From NCBI RefSeq assembly GCF_005893125.1, contig NZ_VCJS01000052.1, positions 1 through 64,000 of the forward strand: DNA of 64,000 nt, read 5' to 3'. Positions 8,734 through 17,515 of this stretch are shown here, one piece after another. A program made the translations under genes and the position numbers. Numbering within the stretch: position 1 is the stretch's first letter; each line of letters starts with the position of its first letter. The notes under the pieces were generated by a model that saw nothing but the letters and a program-made list of their open reading frames with translations, did not search any database and had not been told where the DNA came from. The DNA is from Nonomuraea basaltis. GTDB lineage: Bacteria; Actinomycetota; Actinomycetes; Streptosporangiales; Streptosporangiaceae.

Positions 8734-10131
8734 TCAGCGCCACAAATGCACGGGAAGTCCCGACAGCGCCAGCTCGCGGTAGCGCCGTACGAGCCGCTCC
8801 CGGTCGCCGCCGAACCGCGCCAGCGCCTCCCGCTGCCACACCGATCCCGTACGGCGCAGCCGGGTCCGCTGCTCGATGACGCCCAGCGCGCGATCGGCGT
8901 CGCTCGGCACCACCCCGGCGCCGAGCAGCCCCTCCCGCGCCTCGGGCAGCAGCCCGAGCACCAGGTCCGCGGCCTCGAACTCGCCGGCCCTGCCGGGCCA
9001 GGACAGCTTGGCGTCCAGCCCGTGCATGGCGGCCCGGTAGAAGTTCTGGTACGCCTCCGCGAACCGGTAGCCGGTCAGGTCCCGCTCGGCCTGCGACAGC
9101 GCCAGCCCCAGCAGGAACGCCGTGTTCGCGGCCATGTCCGCGCACGAGGGCCCGGCCGGCAGCGCCCGCATCTCGATCCGCAGGTGGCCGCCCTCGGCCG
9201 GGTCGTAGACGGGCCGGTTCCACTGCCAGATCGTGCCCTGGTGCAGCCTCAGCTCGGGCACCTCGCGCGGCTCGGCGTCCTCGTGCAGGTCGGGCACGAT
9301 CGGCTCGTAGTCGCGCACATACCGCTCGAACAGCTCGTGCGCCCCCTCGCGCACCCAGTCCGAGCCGAACGTGACCCGCCCGTCCCTGCGCCCGAGCCGC
9401 GCCACGTCCCGGTCGTCGGCGGCCTCCTCCATCAGGGCGATCCGGGTCTCCTCCCACAGCTGCCTGCCCACGAAGAACGGCGAGTTCCCGCACGCCGCCA
9501 GCACCGGCCCGATGGCCAGCTGAGCGGCGTTGAACAGCCGGGCGAACCGCTCGGGGGGCGTGCGAATGTGCACCTGCCATGAAGTGTTGGCACTCTCGAG
9601 GATCACGTCCTCCACGGCCAGCTCCAGATCGTCGATCTTGACCAGGAACGGCTCCAGCCGCAGCCGCCTGACGCCCCGGCTCAGGGCCCGGTAGCGGTTC
9701 TGGTCGCTCATCGCGCCCACCGTGAAATCCTCGGTGTCGAGGGTGGGCAGGATGCCGATGGGCAGCGCGCCCCCGCCCTCGACCGCGTCGTCCACCTTCG
9801 TGATCGTCTCCTGGACCTCGGCGCTCAGCAGCTCGAAGGGCCTGCCCGCCAGCGGCGTCGGCGTCAGGTTCACCTCGACGTTGTAGCGGCCCAGCTCCAG
9901 CACCACGCGGGAGTCGCCGAGGGCCTCCAGCACCTGGCTGTTGTTCGGCAGCGGCCGGCCGCGCTCGTCGATGAGGAACAGCTCAAGCTCCGCCCCGATC
10001 GTGGCCGGACCCTGTCCGAAGCCGGGGGTTGCGAGCAGCTCGCGCAGGACGCCGAGCTGCTCCTGGATGCGTTCTCCGAAGCGGGCGTACTCCGCCTCAG
10101 TGAACCGCTCCTTGTCGAGATCTCGTCCCAT
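8734..10131 (-). CDS. Glutamate-cysteine ligase family (GCS2-like) protein
   Basis: The 465-residue protein carries the GCS2/YbdK fold hallmarks: IGAELELFLIDE near residue 45, RYNVEVNLTPTPL, a substrate-region NTSWQVHIRTPPE, and HLRIEMRALPAGPSC near residue 310. Members ligate glutamate to an amine or thiol using ATP in the cytoplasm. YbdK itself is only a weak gamma-glutamylcysteine ligase, so the true substrate here is unknown. Actinobacteria mostly use mycothiol rather than glutathione, which makes a non-glutathione role likely (inference). I set the start at ATG 10131, immediately after an AGGGGGGTG ribosome-binding site, rather than 39 bases upstream where no site exists. Confidence 0.8.
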   Translation of the reverse strand: MGRDLDKERFTEAEYARFGERIQEQLGVLRELLATPGFGQGPATIGAELELFLIDERGRPLPNNSQVLEALGDSRVVLELGRYNVEVNLTPTPLAGRPFELLSAEVQETITKVDDAVEGGGALPIGILPTLDTEDFTVGAMSDQNRYRALSRGVRRLRLEPFLVKIDDLELAVEDVILESANTSWQVHIRTPPERFARLFNAAQLAIGPVLAACGNSPFFVGRQLWEETRIALMEEAADDRDVARLGRRDGRVTFGSDWVREGAHELFERYVRDYEPIVPDLHEDAEPREVPELRLHQGTIWQWNRPVYDPAEGGHLRIEMRALPAGPSCADMAANTAFLLGLALSQAERDLTGYRFAEAYQNFYRAAMHGLDAKLSWPGRAGEFEAADLVLGLLPEAREGLLGAGVVPSDADRALGVIEQRTRLRRTGSVWQREALARFGGDRERLVRRYRELALSGLPVHLWR

Positions 10132-10166
10132 CACCCCCCTCTGTCCGCTTTGCGAGCTTTGACACA

Positions 10167-10877
10167 TCACCAGGGGAGCACGCCGTCATCCTGCAGATAT
10201 GCGCCGGTCGGGCCGTCCTCGTCCAGCGTGGCCAGCCGCGCGGCGATCGCCGCGCCCTGCTCGGCGGTGCGGAACCCGGAGTGACCGTTGAGGTCGGTGG
10301 CGCAGTAGCCGGGGTTGGCGGCGTTCACCTTGATCACGGTGTCCCGCAGCTCCTTGGCGTAGGAGACGGTGATCATGTTGAGCGCGCTCTTGGAGGAGTT
10401 GTACGCGATGAAGTTGGCGTCCCCGAAGGGGCTGCCCGGGTCCGACGCCATGGTCAGCGAGCCCAGCTCGCTCGACATGTTCACGATCCGGCCGGCCGGC
10501 GAGGTGCGCAGCAGCGGCAGCATGGCGTTGGTCACGGTGACGACGCCGAACACGTTCGTCTCGTAGACCTCCCTGAGCGCCCGCGCCGGGGTGCCGCTGG
10601 GTGTGGCCTGGGCCAGGTCGCCGGCGATCCCGGCGTTGTTGACCAGGATGTCCAGCGTGCCGTACTCCTGCTCGATCCACTTCGCGGCGGCGGCGACGCT
10701 GTCCTCGTCGGTCACGTCGATCCGCACGTACGGCTGCCCGAGCCGCTCGCCGGCCGCCCGCCCGCGCTCCTCGTCCCGCGCCCCCACGATCGCGGTGACG
10801 CCCTGCTCGGCGAGCAGCCGCGCGATCTCGTAGCCGATTCCCTTGTTTGCACCCGTGATGAGGGCGATCTTTGTCAT
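10167..10877 (-). CDS. SDR family NAD(P)-dependent oxidoreductase
   Basis: A 236-residue classical short-chain dehydrogenase. The cofactor-binding TGANKGIG lies at residues 8-15, VNNAG near residue 84 stabilises the central sheet, and the catalytic Tyr-Lys pair is YNSSK near residue 159, with Ser in NMSSELG about 24 residues before. The acidic-poor, Arg-containing VGARDEERG after beta-2 suggests NADP(H) preference. This length and TGANKGIG motif resemble carbonyl-reductase-like SDRs. It is divergent from the MmyB-type regulator at 10981, with 103 bases between them; that pairing is common and suggests the regulator controls this gene. Substrate unknown. Confidence 0.9.
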   Translation of the reverse strand: MTKIALITGANKGIGYEIARLLAEQGVTAIVGARDEERGRAAGERLGQPYVRIDVTDEDSVAAAAKWIEQEYGTLDILVNNAGIAGDLAQATPSGTPARALREVYETNVFGVVTVTNAMLPLLRTSPAGRIVNMSSELGSLTMASDPGSPFGDANFIAYNSSKSALNMITVSYAKELRDTVIKVNAANPGYCATDLNGHSGFRTAEQGAAIAARLATLDEDGPTGAYLQDDGVLPW

Positions 10878-10980
10878 GGTTCAACGTTCGCGCAGGCCGG
10901 AGGGGGCGCGGGAGAGACCTGCCAAGGCTGGGATCGGCGGTACCACCCACAACCGGCCGATCGTCGCCGAAGATGGAGGC

Positions 10981-11802
10981 ATGAACCGCGACCAACTCGC
11001 CGAATTCCTCCGCAGCAGGCGCGCCCGCGTCACCCCGGCCGAGGTGGGGCTGCCCAGCGGCGAGCGCCGCCGCACGCCCGGCCTGCGCAGGCAGGAGGTC
11101 GCGCAGCTGGCGGGCATGTCGATCGACTACTACATCCGGCTGGAGCAGGGCCGGGGCCCGCACCCGTCGCGGCAGGTGCTCAACGCGCTGGCCCGGGCGC
11201 TGATGCTGACCCAGGACGAGCGCGCCTACCTGTTCCACCTGGCCGGGCAGGCCCTGGAGACACCCACGATCAGGGAGGACGTGCCCGGCAGCATCCTGCA
11301 CCTGCTCGCGTTCCTGGAGGAGGTGCCCGCCTACGTCCTCAATGCCAGGTACGACATCCTCGCCTGGAACCCCGTGGCCAGCGCGCTCATGGGCGACCTC
11401 GACGCCTGCCCGGTCGAGCAGCGGAACGTCATCCGCTGGGTCTTCATGTCGCCCGACATCGCCGAGCACCTCGACCACGAGGAGAAGGGCCGCTTCGCCC
11501 GCGCCTCGGTCGCCGACCTACGCGCCGCCCTCGGCCGCTACCCCGAGGATCGCAAGCTCCGGGCGCTGGTCGCGGAGATGCTGGCGCTCAGCACCCACTT
11601 CGCCGAACTGTGGGCCAGGCACGAGGTCGAGATCCGCAGGGAGCAGCGCAAGCGGATCACCCACCCGCTCGTCGGCACCATCGACGCGATCTGCCAGGTC
11701 ATGCCGGTGCCCGACCGCGACGACCTCCGCCTCGTCCTCTACACCACCGAACCCGGATCCCCCTCCCACCAGGCCTTGCGCGAGCTGCGGCAACTGACGT
11801 GA
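10981..11802 (+). CDS. XRE family regulator with MmyB-like ligand domain
   Basis: The 273-residue protein begins at ATG 10981 after GGAGG. Residues about 5-80 are a helix-turn-helix of the Cro/C1 type (LRRQEVAQLAGMSIDYYIRL, then EQGRGPHPSRQVLNALARAL). Residues about 105-270 form the PAS-like MmyB domain, recognised by VPAYVLNARYDILAWNPVA and the C-terminal TEPGSPSHQALRELRQL. Members bind fatty acids or other small ligands and often regulate a divergent oxidoreductase, as here with the SDR at 10167-10877. The final ~50 bases of the gene recur in degenerate form about 98 bases downstream (11846-11894). Confidence 0.9.
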   Translation: MNRDQLAEFLRSRRARVTPAEVGLPSGERRRTPGLRRQEVAQLAGMSIDYYIRLEQGRGPHPSRQVLNALARALMLTQDERAYLFHLAGQALETPTIREDVPGSILHLLAFLEEVPAYVLNARYDILAWNPVASALMGDLDACPVEQRNVIRWVFMSPDIAEHLDHEEKGRFARASVADLRAALGRYPEDRKLRALVAEMLALSTHFAELWARHEVEIRREQRKRITHPLVGTIDAICQVMPVPDRDDLRLVLYTTEPGSPSHQALRELRQLT

Positions 11803-11845
11803 CGGTGGTTGATGCTGTGGACCGTGCCGTGGGCGGTGGTGATGC

Positions 11846-11894
11846 CGAACCCGGTTCACGTCCCCAAAGGCCTTGCGCGACCTGCGGCAACCGA
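11846..11894 (+). repeat. Degenerate second copy of the MmyB-type regulator 3' end
   Basis: The stretch from CGAACCCGG to CTGCGGCAACCGA repeats, with about 80% identity by eye and a one-base gap, the last 50 bases of the upstream regulator (11748-11797, coding EPGSPSHQALRELRQL and stop). The original stop TGA has become CGA in this copy. This looks like the tail of a lost paralogous regulator gene or of a local duplication followed by decay. It lies just upstream of the leaderless-type start of the alcohol dehydrogenase gene. Confidence 0.55.
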
Positions 11895-11915
11895 CTCTAA
11901 AGCTAGGCTTATGAG

Positions 11916-12953
11916 ATGCGAGCGGTTGCATTTGATATCTTCGGCGGCGAGCTCGACGTGCGAGAGCTGCCCGACCCTGCCCCGGCCCCGCACGGAGCGG
12001 TGATCAGAGTCGAGGCGACGGGGCTGTGCCGCTCCGACTGGCACGGCTGGCAGGGCCACGACCCCGACATCAAGGCGCTGCCCCACGTGCCGGGTCACGA
12101 GCTGGCGGGCGTGGTCGAGGCCACCGGCTCCGACGTGCGCGGCTGGCGGCCGGGAGCGCGGGTGACCGTGCCGTTCGTCTGCGCGTGCGGCTCCTGCGCG
12201 TCCTGCGCCACCGGCGACCAGCAGGTGTGCGAGCGGCAGACCCAGCCGGGCTTCACCCACTGGGGCTCCTTCGCCGAGTACGTCGCCATCGACCACGCCG
12301 ACGTCAACCTGATCGCGGTCCCTGAGGACATGGCCTACATCACGGCGGCCGGGCTGGGCTGCCGCTTCGCGACCGCGTTCCGCGCCGTGGCGCAGGTGGG
12401 CGCGGTGCGGCCGGGCGAGTGGGTGGCGGTGCACGGCTGCGGCGGCGTGGGACTGTCCGCCGTGATGATCGCGACGGCGGCCGGGGCGCGCGTGGTGGCC
12501 GTCGACATCAGCAGCGACGCGCTGCACCTGGCCGAGGTGGCGGGTGCCACGCACTTCGTGAACGGCTCGGCCGGCGACGCGGCGGCCCAGGTCAGGGAGC
12601 TGACCAGGGGCGGCGCGCACGTGTCCGTCGACGCGCTGGGCAGCCCCCAGACGTGCGCCGCCTCGATCGAGAGCCTGCGCCGCAAGGGCCGGCACGTCCA
12701 GGTGGGGCTGCTGCCCGGCGGGCCGACGCCGGTGCCGATGGACCGGGTGATCGGCTACGAGCTGCGGCTGCTCGGCAGCCACGGCATGGCCGCCCACGCA
12801 TACGCGCCGATGCTGGAGATGATCAGGGCCGGGATCCTGCACCCCGACCAGCTCGTCACCCGCACGATCGGGCTCGCCGACGCTGGCAAGGCGCTGGCCT
12901 CGATCGGCTCGGTGCCGGGCGTCACGATGATCACTCCTCGTTCGTCACACTGA
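11916..12953 (+). CDS. Zinc-dependent alcohol dehydrogenase family protein
   Basis: The 345-residue medium-chain dehydrogenase has the catalytic zinc region [14 protein letters not shown] and [16 protein letters not shown], the structural zinc lobe [17 protein letters not shown] (four Cys, residues about 90-107), and a Rossmann GCGGVGLSA near residue 174 followed by VVAVD, whose Asp favours NAD(H). It is complete and of normal length. A TAGGCT at 11904-11909 lies six bases before the ATG, a pattern expected for a leaderless transcript; no ribosome-binding site is present. Substrate cannot be deduced; the zinc lobe and length fit alcohol or polyol dehydrogenases. Confidence 0.9.
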   Translation: MRAVAFDIFGGELDVRELPDPAPAPHGAVIRVEATGLCRSDWHGWQGHDPDIKALPHVPGHELAGVVEATGSDVRGWRPGARVTVPFVCACGSCASCATGDQQVCERQTQPGFTHWGSFAEYVAIDHADVNLIAVPEDMAYITAAGLGCRFATAFRAVAQVGAVRPGEWVAVHGCGGVGLSAVMIATAAGARVVAVDISSDALHLAEVAGATHFVNGSAGDAAAQVRELTRGGAHVSVDALGSPQTCAASIESLRRKGRHVQVGLLPGGPTPVPMDRVIGYELRLLGSHGMAAHAYAPMLEMIRAGILHPDQLVTRTIGLADAGKALASIGSVPGVTMITPRSSH

Positions 12954-13047
12954 ACGTCCTGAGGACGCCTTCGGTGAAGTCGTTCCGTCGACCGGGAGGA
13001 AGGGGCCACGGCGGGTAACCTGTGCGTTCGCCTTTATGGTGATCTGC

Positions 13048-14016
13048 ATGGATTACATGCGACTTGGTGACACGGGCTTGAAGGTCTCGCGGGTATGCCT
13101 GGGCATGATGAGCTACGGCGATCCGGCTCGGCAGGAGTGGGCGCTGCGGCAGGACCAGGCCGAGCCCATCATCCGCAGAGCCGCCGACGCGGGCGTGACG
13201 TTCTTCGACACCGCCGACGTCTACAGCCACGGCGAGAGCGAGGTCGTGACCGGGAACGTGCTGCGCGGGATCTTCAGCCGGCGCGAGGACTACGTGCTGG
13301 CCACGAAGGTCTATTTCCCGATGGGCGGCGGCGCCAACGACCGCGGCCTCTCGCGCAAGCACATCCTGTCCTCCATCGACGCCTCGCTCGACCGGCTCGG
13401 CACCGACTACGTGGACCTCTACCAGATCCACCGGTGGGACGACGAGACGCCCATCGAGGAGACCATGGAGGCGCTGCACGACGTGGTCAGGGCGGGCAAG
13501 GCCCGCTACCTCGGCGCGTCCAGCATGTGGGCCTGGCAGTTCGCGAAGGCGCAGCAGGTGGCCGAGCGCAACGGGTGGACGAAGTTCGTCTCGATGCAGG
13601 ACCACTACAACCTGCTCTACCGGGAGGAGGAGCGCGAGATGCTCCCGCTCTGCCTCGACCAGGGCGTGGGCGTGATCCCGTGGAGTCCGCTCGCCCGCGG
13701 CGTGCTGGCGAGGGCGGGCTCGGCGGCCACGACGGCCAGGACGGGGTCGGACACGCGCATCGACTCCCTGTACGACCCGGAGAACGACAAGCTCGTCCTC
13801 GACCGGGTGGCGCAGGTGGCCGCCGAGCGCGGGCTGCCCGCCGCCCAGGTCGCGCTGGCCTGGCTGCTGCACCAGCCGGCCGTCACCGCGCCGATCGTCG
13901 GGGCCACGAAGGACGGGCACGTCGACGACGCGGTGGCCGCCGTGGACGTGTCGCTTTCGCCGGAGGAGCTGACGTTCCTGCAGGAGCCGTACCGGCCGCG
14001 CGAGGTGCGGTTCTGA
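13048..14016 (+). CDS. Aldo/keto reductase
   Basis: A 322-residue cytoplasmic TIM-barrel reductase. FFDTADVYSHGESE holds the catalytic Asp and Tyr, KVYFPMG the Lys, and YQIHRWDDETPIEET the His of the AKR tetrad; WSPLARGVL and a C-terminal IVGATK segment bind NADPH. Two ATG starts are possible, 13036 and 13048. I prefer 13048 (MDYMRLGDTGLKVSR), which matches the family start and sits seven bases after a TATGGT at 13035-13040, a leaderless-type arrangement in which the upstream ATG would overlap the -10 box. It lies between the alcohol dehydrogenase and polX genes, all on the plus strand, each with its own apparent promoter. Confidence 0.9.
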   Translation: MDYMRLGDTGLKVSRVCLGMMSYGDPARQEWALRQDQAEPIIRRAADAGVTFFDTADVYSHGESEVVTGNVLRGIFSRREDYVLATKVYFPMGGGANDRGLSRKHILSSIDASLDRLGTDYVDLYQIHRWDDETPIEETMEALHDVVRAGKARYLGASSMWAWQFAKAQQVAERNGWTKFVSMQDHYNLLYREEEREMLPLCLDQGVGVIPWSPLARGVLARAGSAATTARTGSDTRIDSLYDPENDKLVLDRVAQVAAERGLPAAQVALAWLLHQPAVTAPIVGATKDGHVDDAVAAVDVSLSPEELTFLQEPYRPREVRF

Positions 14017-14055
14017 CCATCTCGGATTGTCGGGGCCAGCCCCTAAGGTATTGGC

Positions 14056-15735
14056 ATGCGGGCAAATGAGGAGGCGGCGTCGGCGCTGCAGGAATACGCG
14101 GAGCTGTTCGCGCTCTGCGGCGGCGACGCCTTCCGGGTGCGGAGCTACCAGAAGGCGGCCAAGGCGATCGCCGGATTCCCGGAGGACATCTCGGTCGTCG
14201 ACGTGCGCAGCGTCCCCGGCGTCGGCGAGGCGATCGCCAAGAAGATGGAGGAGTTCCTGCAGCGCGGCAGCTTCCGGCAGCTCGACGACCTGCGGGGGCG
14301 GGTTCCCGACGGCGTGCGCAGGCTGACGCGGGTGCCGACCCTGGGCCCCAAGACGGCGATCATGCTGTTCGAGGACTTCGGCATCGACTCCACCGCGGCC
14401 CTGAGCGAGGCGATCACCTCCGGCCGCCTCGACGGCGTCAAGGGCCTCGGCCCCAAGACCCTGGCCAACCTGCTCAAGGGCATCGAGCAGCTCGAGCAGT
14501 CCGGCCGCCGCGTGCACATCGGCGTCGCCATGTCCCTCGCCGAGCAGGTGATGGCCTCGCTGACGGCCGAGCGGATCGCGTACGCGGGATCGCTGCGGCG
14601 GATGAAGGACACGATCGGCGACATCGACATCCTCGCGGTCGCGCCCGAGTCGATCATGGCGGACTTCCGCGGCCGGCCCTACGTCGCCGAGGTGATCGCG
14701 GCGGGCGACAAGAAGACCTCGATCCGCACCACATCCGGCATCCAGGTGGACCTGCGCGTGGTCCCTGCCGGCTCCTGGGGCGCGGCCATGCAATATTTCA
14801 CCGGCTCCAAGGAGCACAACGTCGCCATCAGGGAGATGGCGGTGAAGAAGGGCTGGAAGCTCTCCGAATACGGGCTGTTCGAGGGTGAGCGGGTGATCGC
14901 CGCCGAGTCGGAGGAGGACATCTACGCCGCGCTCGGCATGCAGTTCGTGCCGCCGCCGATGCGGGAGGACGGCGGCGAGGTCAAGGCGGCGCTGCGGGGC
15001 GAGTTGCCCGCGCTCGTGGAGCTGTCCGACCTCAAGGGCGACCTGCACACGCACACAGACCTGACGGACGGCATCGCCACGTTAGAGGACATGGTGGCGG
15101 CCGGCCACACCCGCGGCTACGCCTACTACGCGGTCACCGACCACGCGCCGGACCTGGCGATGCAGCGGATGACGCTGGACAAGGCGCTGGAGCAGCGGGG
15201 GCAGGTGGCTCGGCTCCAAGAGAAATATCCCGGCATGCGGCTCCTGCACGGCACCGAGCTCAACATCGCCCCCGACGGGTCGGTGGACTGGCCCGGGGAG
15301 ATCCTGCGGGAGTTCGACGTGTGCGTGGCCTCGGTGCACTCCCATTTCGGGATGTCGCGGGACGAGATGACGCGCCGCTTCATCGCCGCCTGCGAGAACC
15401 CGTACGTCGACATCATCGGCCACCCGACCACCCGCAAGATCGGCAAGCGCCCGGCGGTGGACGCGGACTGGGACGCGATCTTCCGGACGGCCGCCCAGAC
15501 GGGCACCGCGATGGAGATCGACTCATTCCCCGACCGGTCGGACCTGCCGTCGGATCTGGTGCGGCTGGCCAAGCATCACGGCGTGAAGTTCTCGATCGAC
15601 AGCGACTCGCACGCGATCCCGCACCTGGCGAACCAGCGGTTCGGGATCGGGATCGCGCAGCGGGCGTGGTTGACGACGGACGACATCATCAACACCTGGC
15701 CGCTGGACCGTCTCCTGGCCTTCCTGGGCCGCTGA
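14056..15735 (+). CDS. polX: DNA polymerase/3'-5' exonuclease PolX
   Basis: The 559-residue protein has the bacterial PolX architecture. Residues 1-75 are an 8-kDa-like domain with a helix-hairpin-helix (VRSVPGVGEAIAKKMEEFL), followed by further HhH motifs (PTLGPKTAIMLFE, VKGLGPKTLANLL). The nucleotidyltransferase active site shows YAGSLRRMKDTIGDIDIL and QVDLRVV, supplying the three Asp. The C-terminal PHP phosphoesterase domain begins at DLKGDLHTHTDLTDG and contains TDHAPDLA, SVHSHFGM and IDSDSHA metal ligands. It likely acts in base-excision and gap repair. A TAAGGT at 14044-14049 is six bases before the ATG, indicating leaderless transcription. A strong hairpin follows at 15777-15815. Confidence 0.95.
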   Translation: MRANEEAASALQEYAELFALCGGDAFRVRSYQKAAKAIAGFPEDISVVDVRSVPGVGEAIAKKMEEFLQRGSFRQLDDLRGRVPDGVRRLTRVPTLGPKTAIMLFEDFGIDSTAALSEAITSGRLDGVKGLGPKTLANLLKGIEQLEQSGRRVHIGVAMSLAEQVMASLTAERIAYAGSLRRMKDTIGDIDILAVAPESIMADFRGRPYVAEVIAAGDKKTSIRTTSGIQVDLRVVPAGSWGAAMQYFTGSKEHNVAIREMAVKKGWKLSEYGLFEGERVIAAESEEDIYAALGMQFVPPPMREDGGEVKAALRGELPALVELSDLKGDLHTHTDLTDGIATLEDMVAAGHTRGYAYYAVTDHAPDLAMQRMTLDKALEQRGQVARLQEKYPGMRLLHGTELNIAPDGSVDWPGEILREFDVCVASVHSHFGMSRDEMTRRFIAACENPYVDIIGHPTTRKIGKRPAVDADWDAIFRTAAQTGTAMEIDSFPDRSDLPSDLVRLAKHHGVKFSIDSDSHAIPHLANQRFGIGIAQRAWLTTDDIINTWPLDRLLAFLGR

Positions 15736-15776
15736 CGCTGCCGCCCGCCCGGCGCCTCGTCCGACCCCTCTCGTGC

Positions 15777-15815
15777 TCGGAAGGCGCGACCCACGCTTGG
15801 GGCCGCGCCTTCCGA
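15777..15815 (+). terminator. Hairpin terminator after polX
   Basis: A perfect 12-bp inverted repeat (TCGGAAGGCGCG and CGCGCCTTCCGA) flanks a 15-base loop that itself contains CCCA/TGGG. It begins 42 bases after the polX stop. There is no T-run, which is usual for actinobacterial hairpin terminators. Confidence 0.65.
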
Positions 15816-16326
15816 ACCGCGTTCTGCCACGAATGGGAGACCGCGTAATAAGGGACCACGTAATAAGGGACCCAGCGGGAAGGGTTTCAGGCCGGTCATG
15901 GGATCACCCGCTCCACGGCTGGAGCCAGGTGCGCCAGACCCACAAGTCCTTGTAGTCGCCACTCTTGAGCTGCACCCAGTGCTCGCGACCGGCGGTGGGT
16001 TCGGCCGGCGAAGACGCGGGTTGCTGCTCCCACGAGCGGACCCCCATTCGACGGAACATGTATTGGCCCAATCCTGCTCCCAAATTCGGATTTAACACAC
16101 CAAATAGGCGTATTTTGCCCATTCTTTGGCGCACCGTAGGCCCGCCCCGACTTCCCCATGAGATGAGCGGCCGGGGCGGGCACATGACGAGGTCACAAGG
16201 CAGTGGAAACGTTCCTGACGTGCTCCGACAGGGCGACCCGGGTCTGGGGAAGATGGACATGAAGGAAGGAAGAGAGGAGATTAGATGCTTTACAGGTAGG
16301 GAATAGGTATTACGGAGGTGGGAACG
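15816..16326. other. Intergenic region between polX terminator and the molybdoenzyme gene
   Basis: About 510 bases without a confident gene. A 14-base unit CGTAATAAGGGACC is tandemly repeated at 15844-15857 and 15859-15872. On the minus strand 15904-16059 could encode a 51-residue peptide ending DYKDLWVWRTWLQPWSG, an aromatic-rich tail that might be the remnant of a larger protein's C-terminus; it has no ribosome-binding site and no recognisable homologue. The segment 16060-16160 is noticeably more AT-rich than its surroundings. The right edge holds the leader of the downstream gene with GGAGG at 16314-16318. Confidence 0.4.
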
Positions 16327-17373
16327 GTGAATCAAGCCGTGGCGACGATCGTGAAGCCGCTGCCCGGCCACCTGTTCAGGGTGCATGGCGGGAGCGCCGA
16401 GATGCGGTGGGAGGCCATGTCGGGGCAGGGGTATCACACCCCGACCGACCGGTTCTTCGTGCGGAACCACACCTCCACCCCGCTCATCGACGTCACCACC
16501 TGGCGGCTGCGGCTGCACGGCGCAGGGATCCGATGCCCGCGCGAGTTCGGCTACGACGAGCTCCGGGCGATGCCGTCGCGGACGTACGACGTGGCGATCG
16601 AATGCGCGGGAAACGGCCGGCGGTTCTACGGGACGCAGCAGGACGACGCCGCCCCCGGGACGCAGTGGGGCCTGGGGGCGATCGGAGTCGCCCGGTGGCG
16701 TGGCGTGCCGCTGAAACATCTGCTCAAGGAGGTGGGAGTGCGGCCCGAGGCGGTGGACGTGCTGCCTTCCGGCCTGGACGCGCCGTTCGAGGACTACGGG
16801 CACGTACGCAGGCCGCTGCCGATCGAGAAAGCCATGGACGACGTGCTCGTAGCCTACGAGATGAATGGCGAACCGCTGCCTCCGGACCATGGATTTCCGG
16901 TGCGCCTGGTGGTGCCGAGATGGGTGGGAATAGCCTCGATCAAATGGCTCGGCGATATAGAAGTTTCAACAACGAAGCTCTTCACGCCCTGGAACACGGT
17001 CTTTTACGCGAACGTCACGACGCAACCGGTGAAGAGCGCTTTCGAGCTCCCATGGAATGCCCGCCTGCCCCTCGCCGGGCCGCACATCCTGCACGGGCGG
17101 TCCTGGTCGGGGCGGGGCAGGATCGTCCGGGTGGAGGTCAGCTTCGACGGCGGGCTCGGCTGGCGCGAGGCCGAGCACCACGGACATCACCTGGTCGCGG
17201 CCTGGTTGCCATGGCACATTGCATGGGCCCCCCGCCACACGGGGAGGCACGTGCTCATGGCCAGGGCGACCGACGAGACCGGCGCCACGCAGCCGCTGAC
17301 CACTCCACGGCATCCGTCCGGCTATCACTTCGACGCGGTCGTGCAACATCCCATTCACGTTGTCATCGGATAG
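16327..17373 (+). CDS. Sulfite oxidase-type molybdopterin-dependent oxidoreductase
   Basis: The 348-residue protein begins at GTG 16327, eight bases after GGAGG; a GTG nine bases earlier overlaps that site and is rejected. The molybdenum-binding domain shows FFVRNHTSTP, the ligand Cys in VAIECAGNGRRFY (about residue 96) and HGFPVRLVVPRWVGIASIKW. Residues about 235-345 are the Mo-co dimerisation domain (Ig-like). No Tat or Sec signal is seen, so it may be cytoplasmic, unlike periplasmic SorA-type enzymes. It probably oxidises sulfite or a related oxyanion, but sulfite activity is not proven by the motif alone. It has no heme domain or visible electron-transfer partner next to it. Confidence 0.88.
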   Translation: MNQAVATIVKPLPGHLFRVHGGSAEMRWEAMSGQGYHTPTDRFFVRNHTSTPLIDVTTWRLRLHGAGIRCPREFGYDELRAMPSRTYDVAIECAGNGRRFYGTQQDDAAPGTQWGLGAIGVARWRGVPLKHLLKEVGVRPEAVDVLPSGLDAPFEDYGHVRRPLPIEKAMDDVLVAYEMNGEPLPPDHGFPVRLVVPRWVGIASIKWLGDIEVSTTKLFTPWNTVFYANVTTQPVKSAFELPWNARLPLAGPHILHGRSWSGRGRIVRVEVSFDGGLGWREAEHHGHHLVAAWLPWHIAWAPRHTGRHVLMARATDETGATQPLTTPRHPSGYHFDAVVQHPIHVVIG

Positions 17374-17515
17374 GCAATTGTCACCGATCGCGGCTGAGCT
17401 GGTGATTTCCTTTACCCATGTACGGCACCGCTGAATTCATCTGAAAGACTCTCGCGGAAACCTTCTGGAAATCCCCCTGTGTGAGGCTGCGCACACGACG
17501 GTAAAAGGAGAGCAG

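Noticed and set aside
5962-9582. Long plus-strand open frame (~1200 codons) antisense to the acyl-CoA dehydrogenase and neighbours
   Set aside because: Low-complexity Arg/Gly/Pro/Val sequence without domains; a GC-bias shadow of three minus-strand genes with clear families.
12931-15054. Long minus-strand frame antisense to polX and the aldo/keto reductase
   Set aside because: Sequence is shadow-like (His/Arg/Gly-rich); the plus strand encodes unmistakable PolX and AKR motifs.
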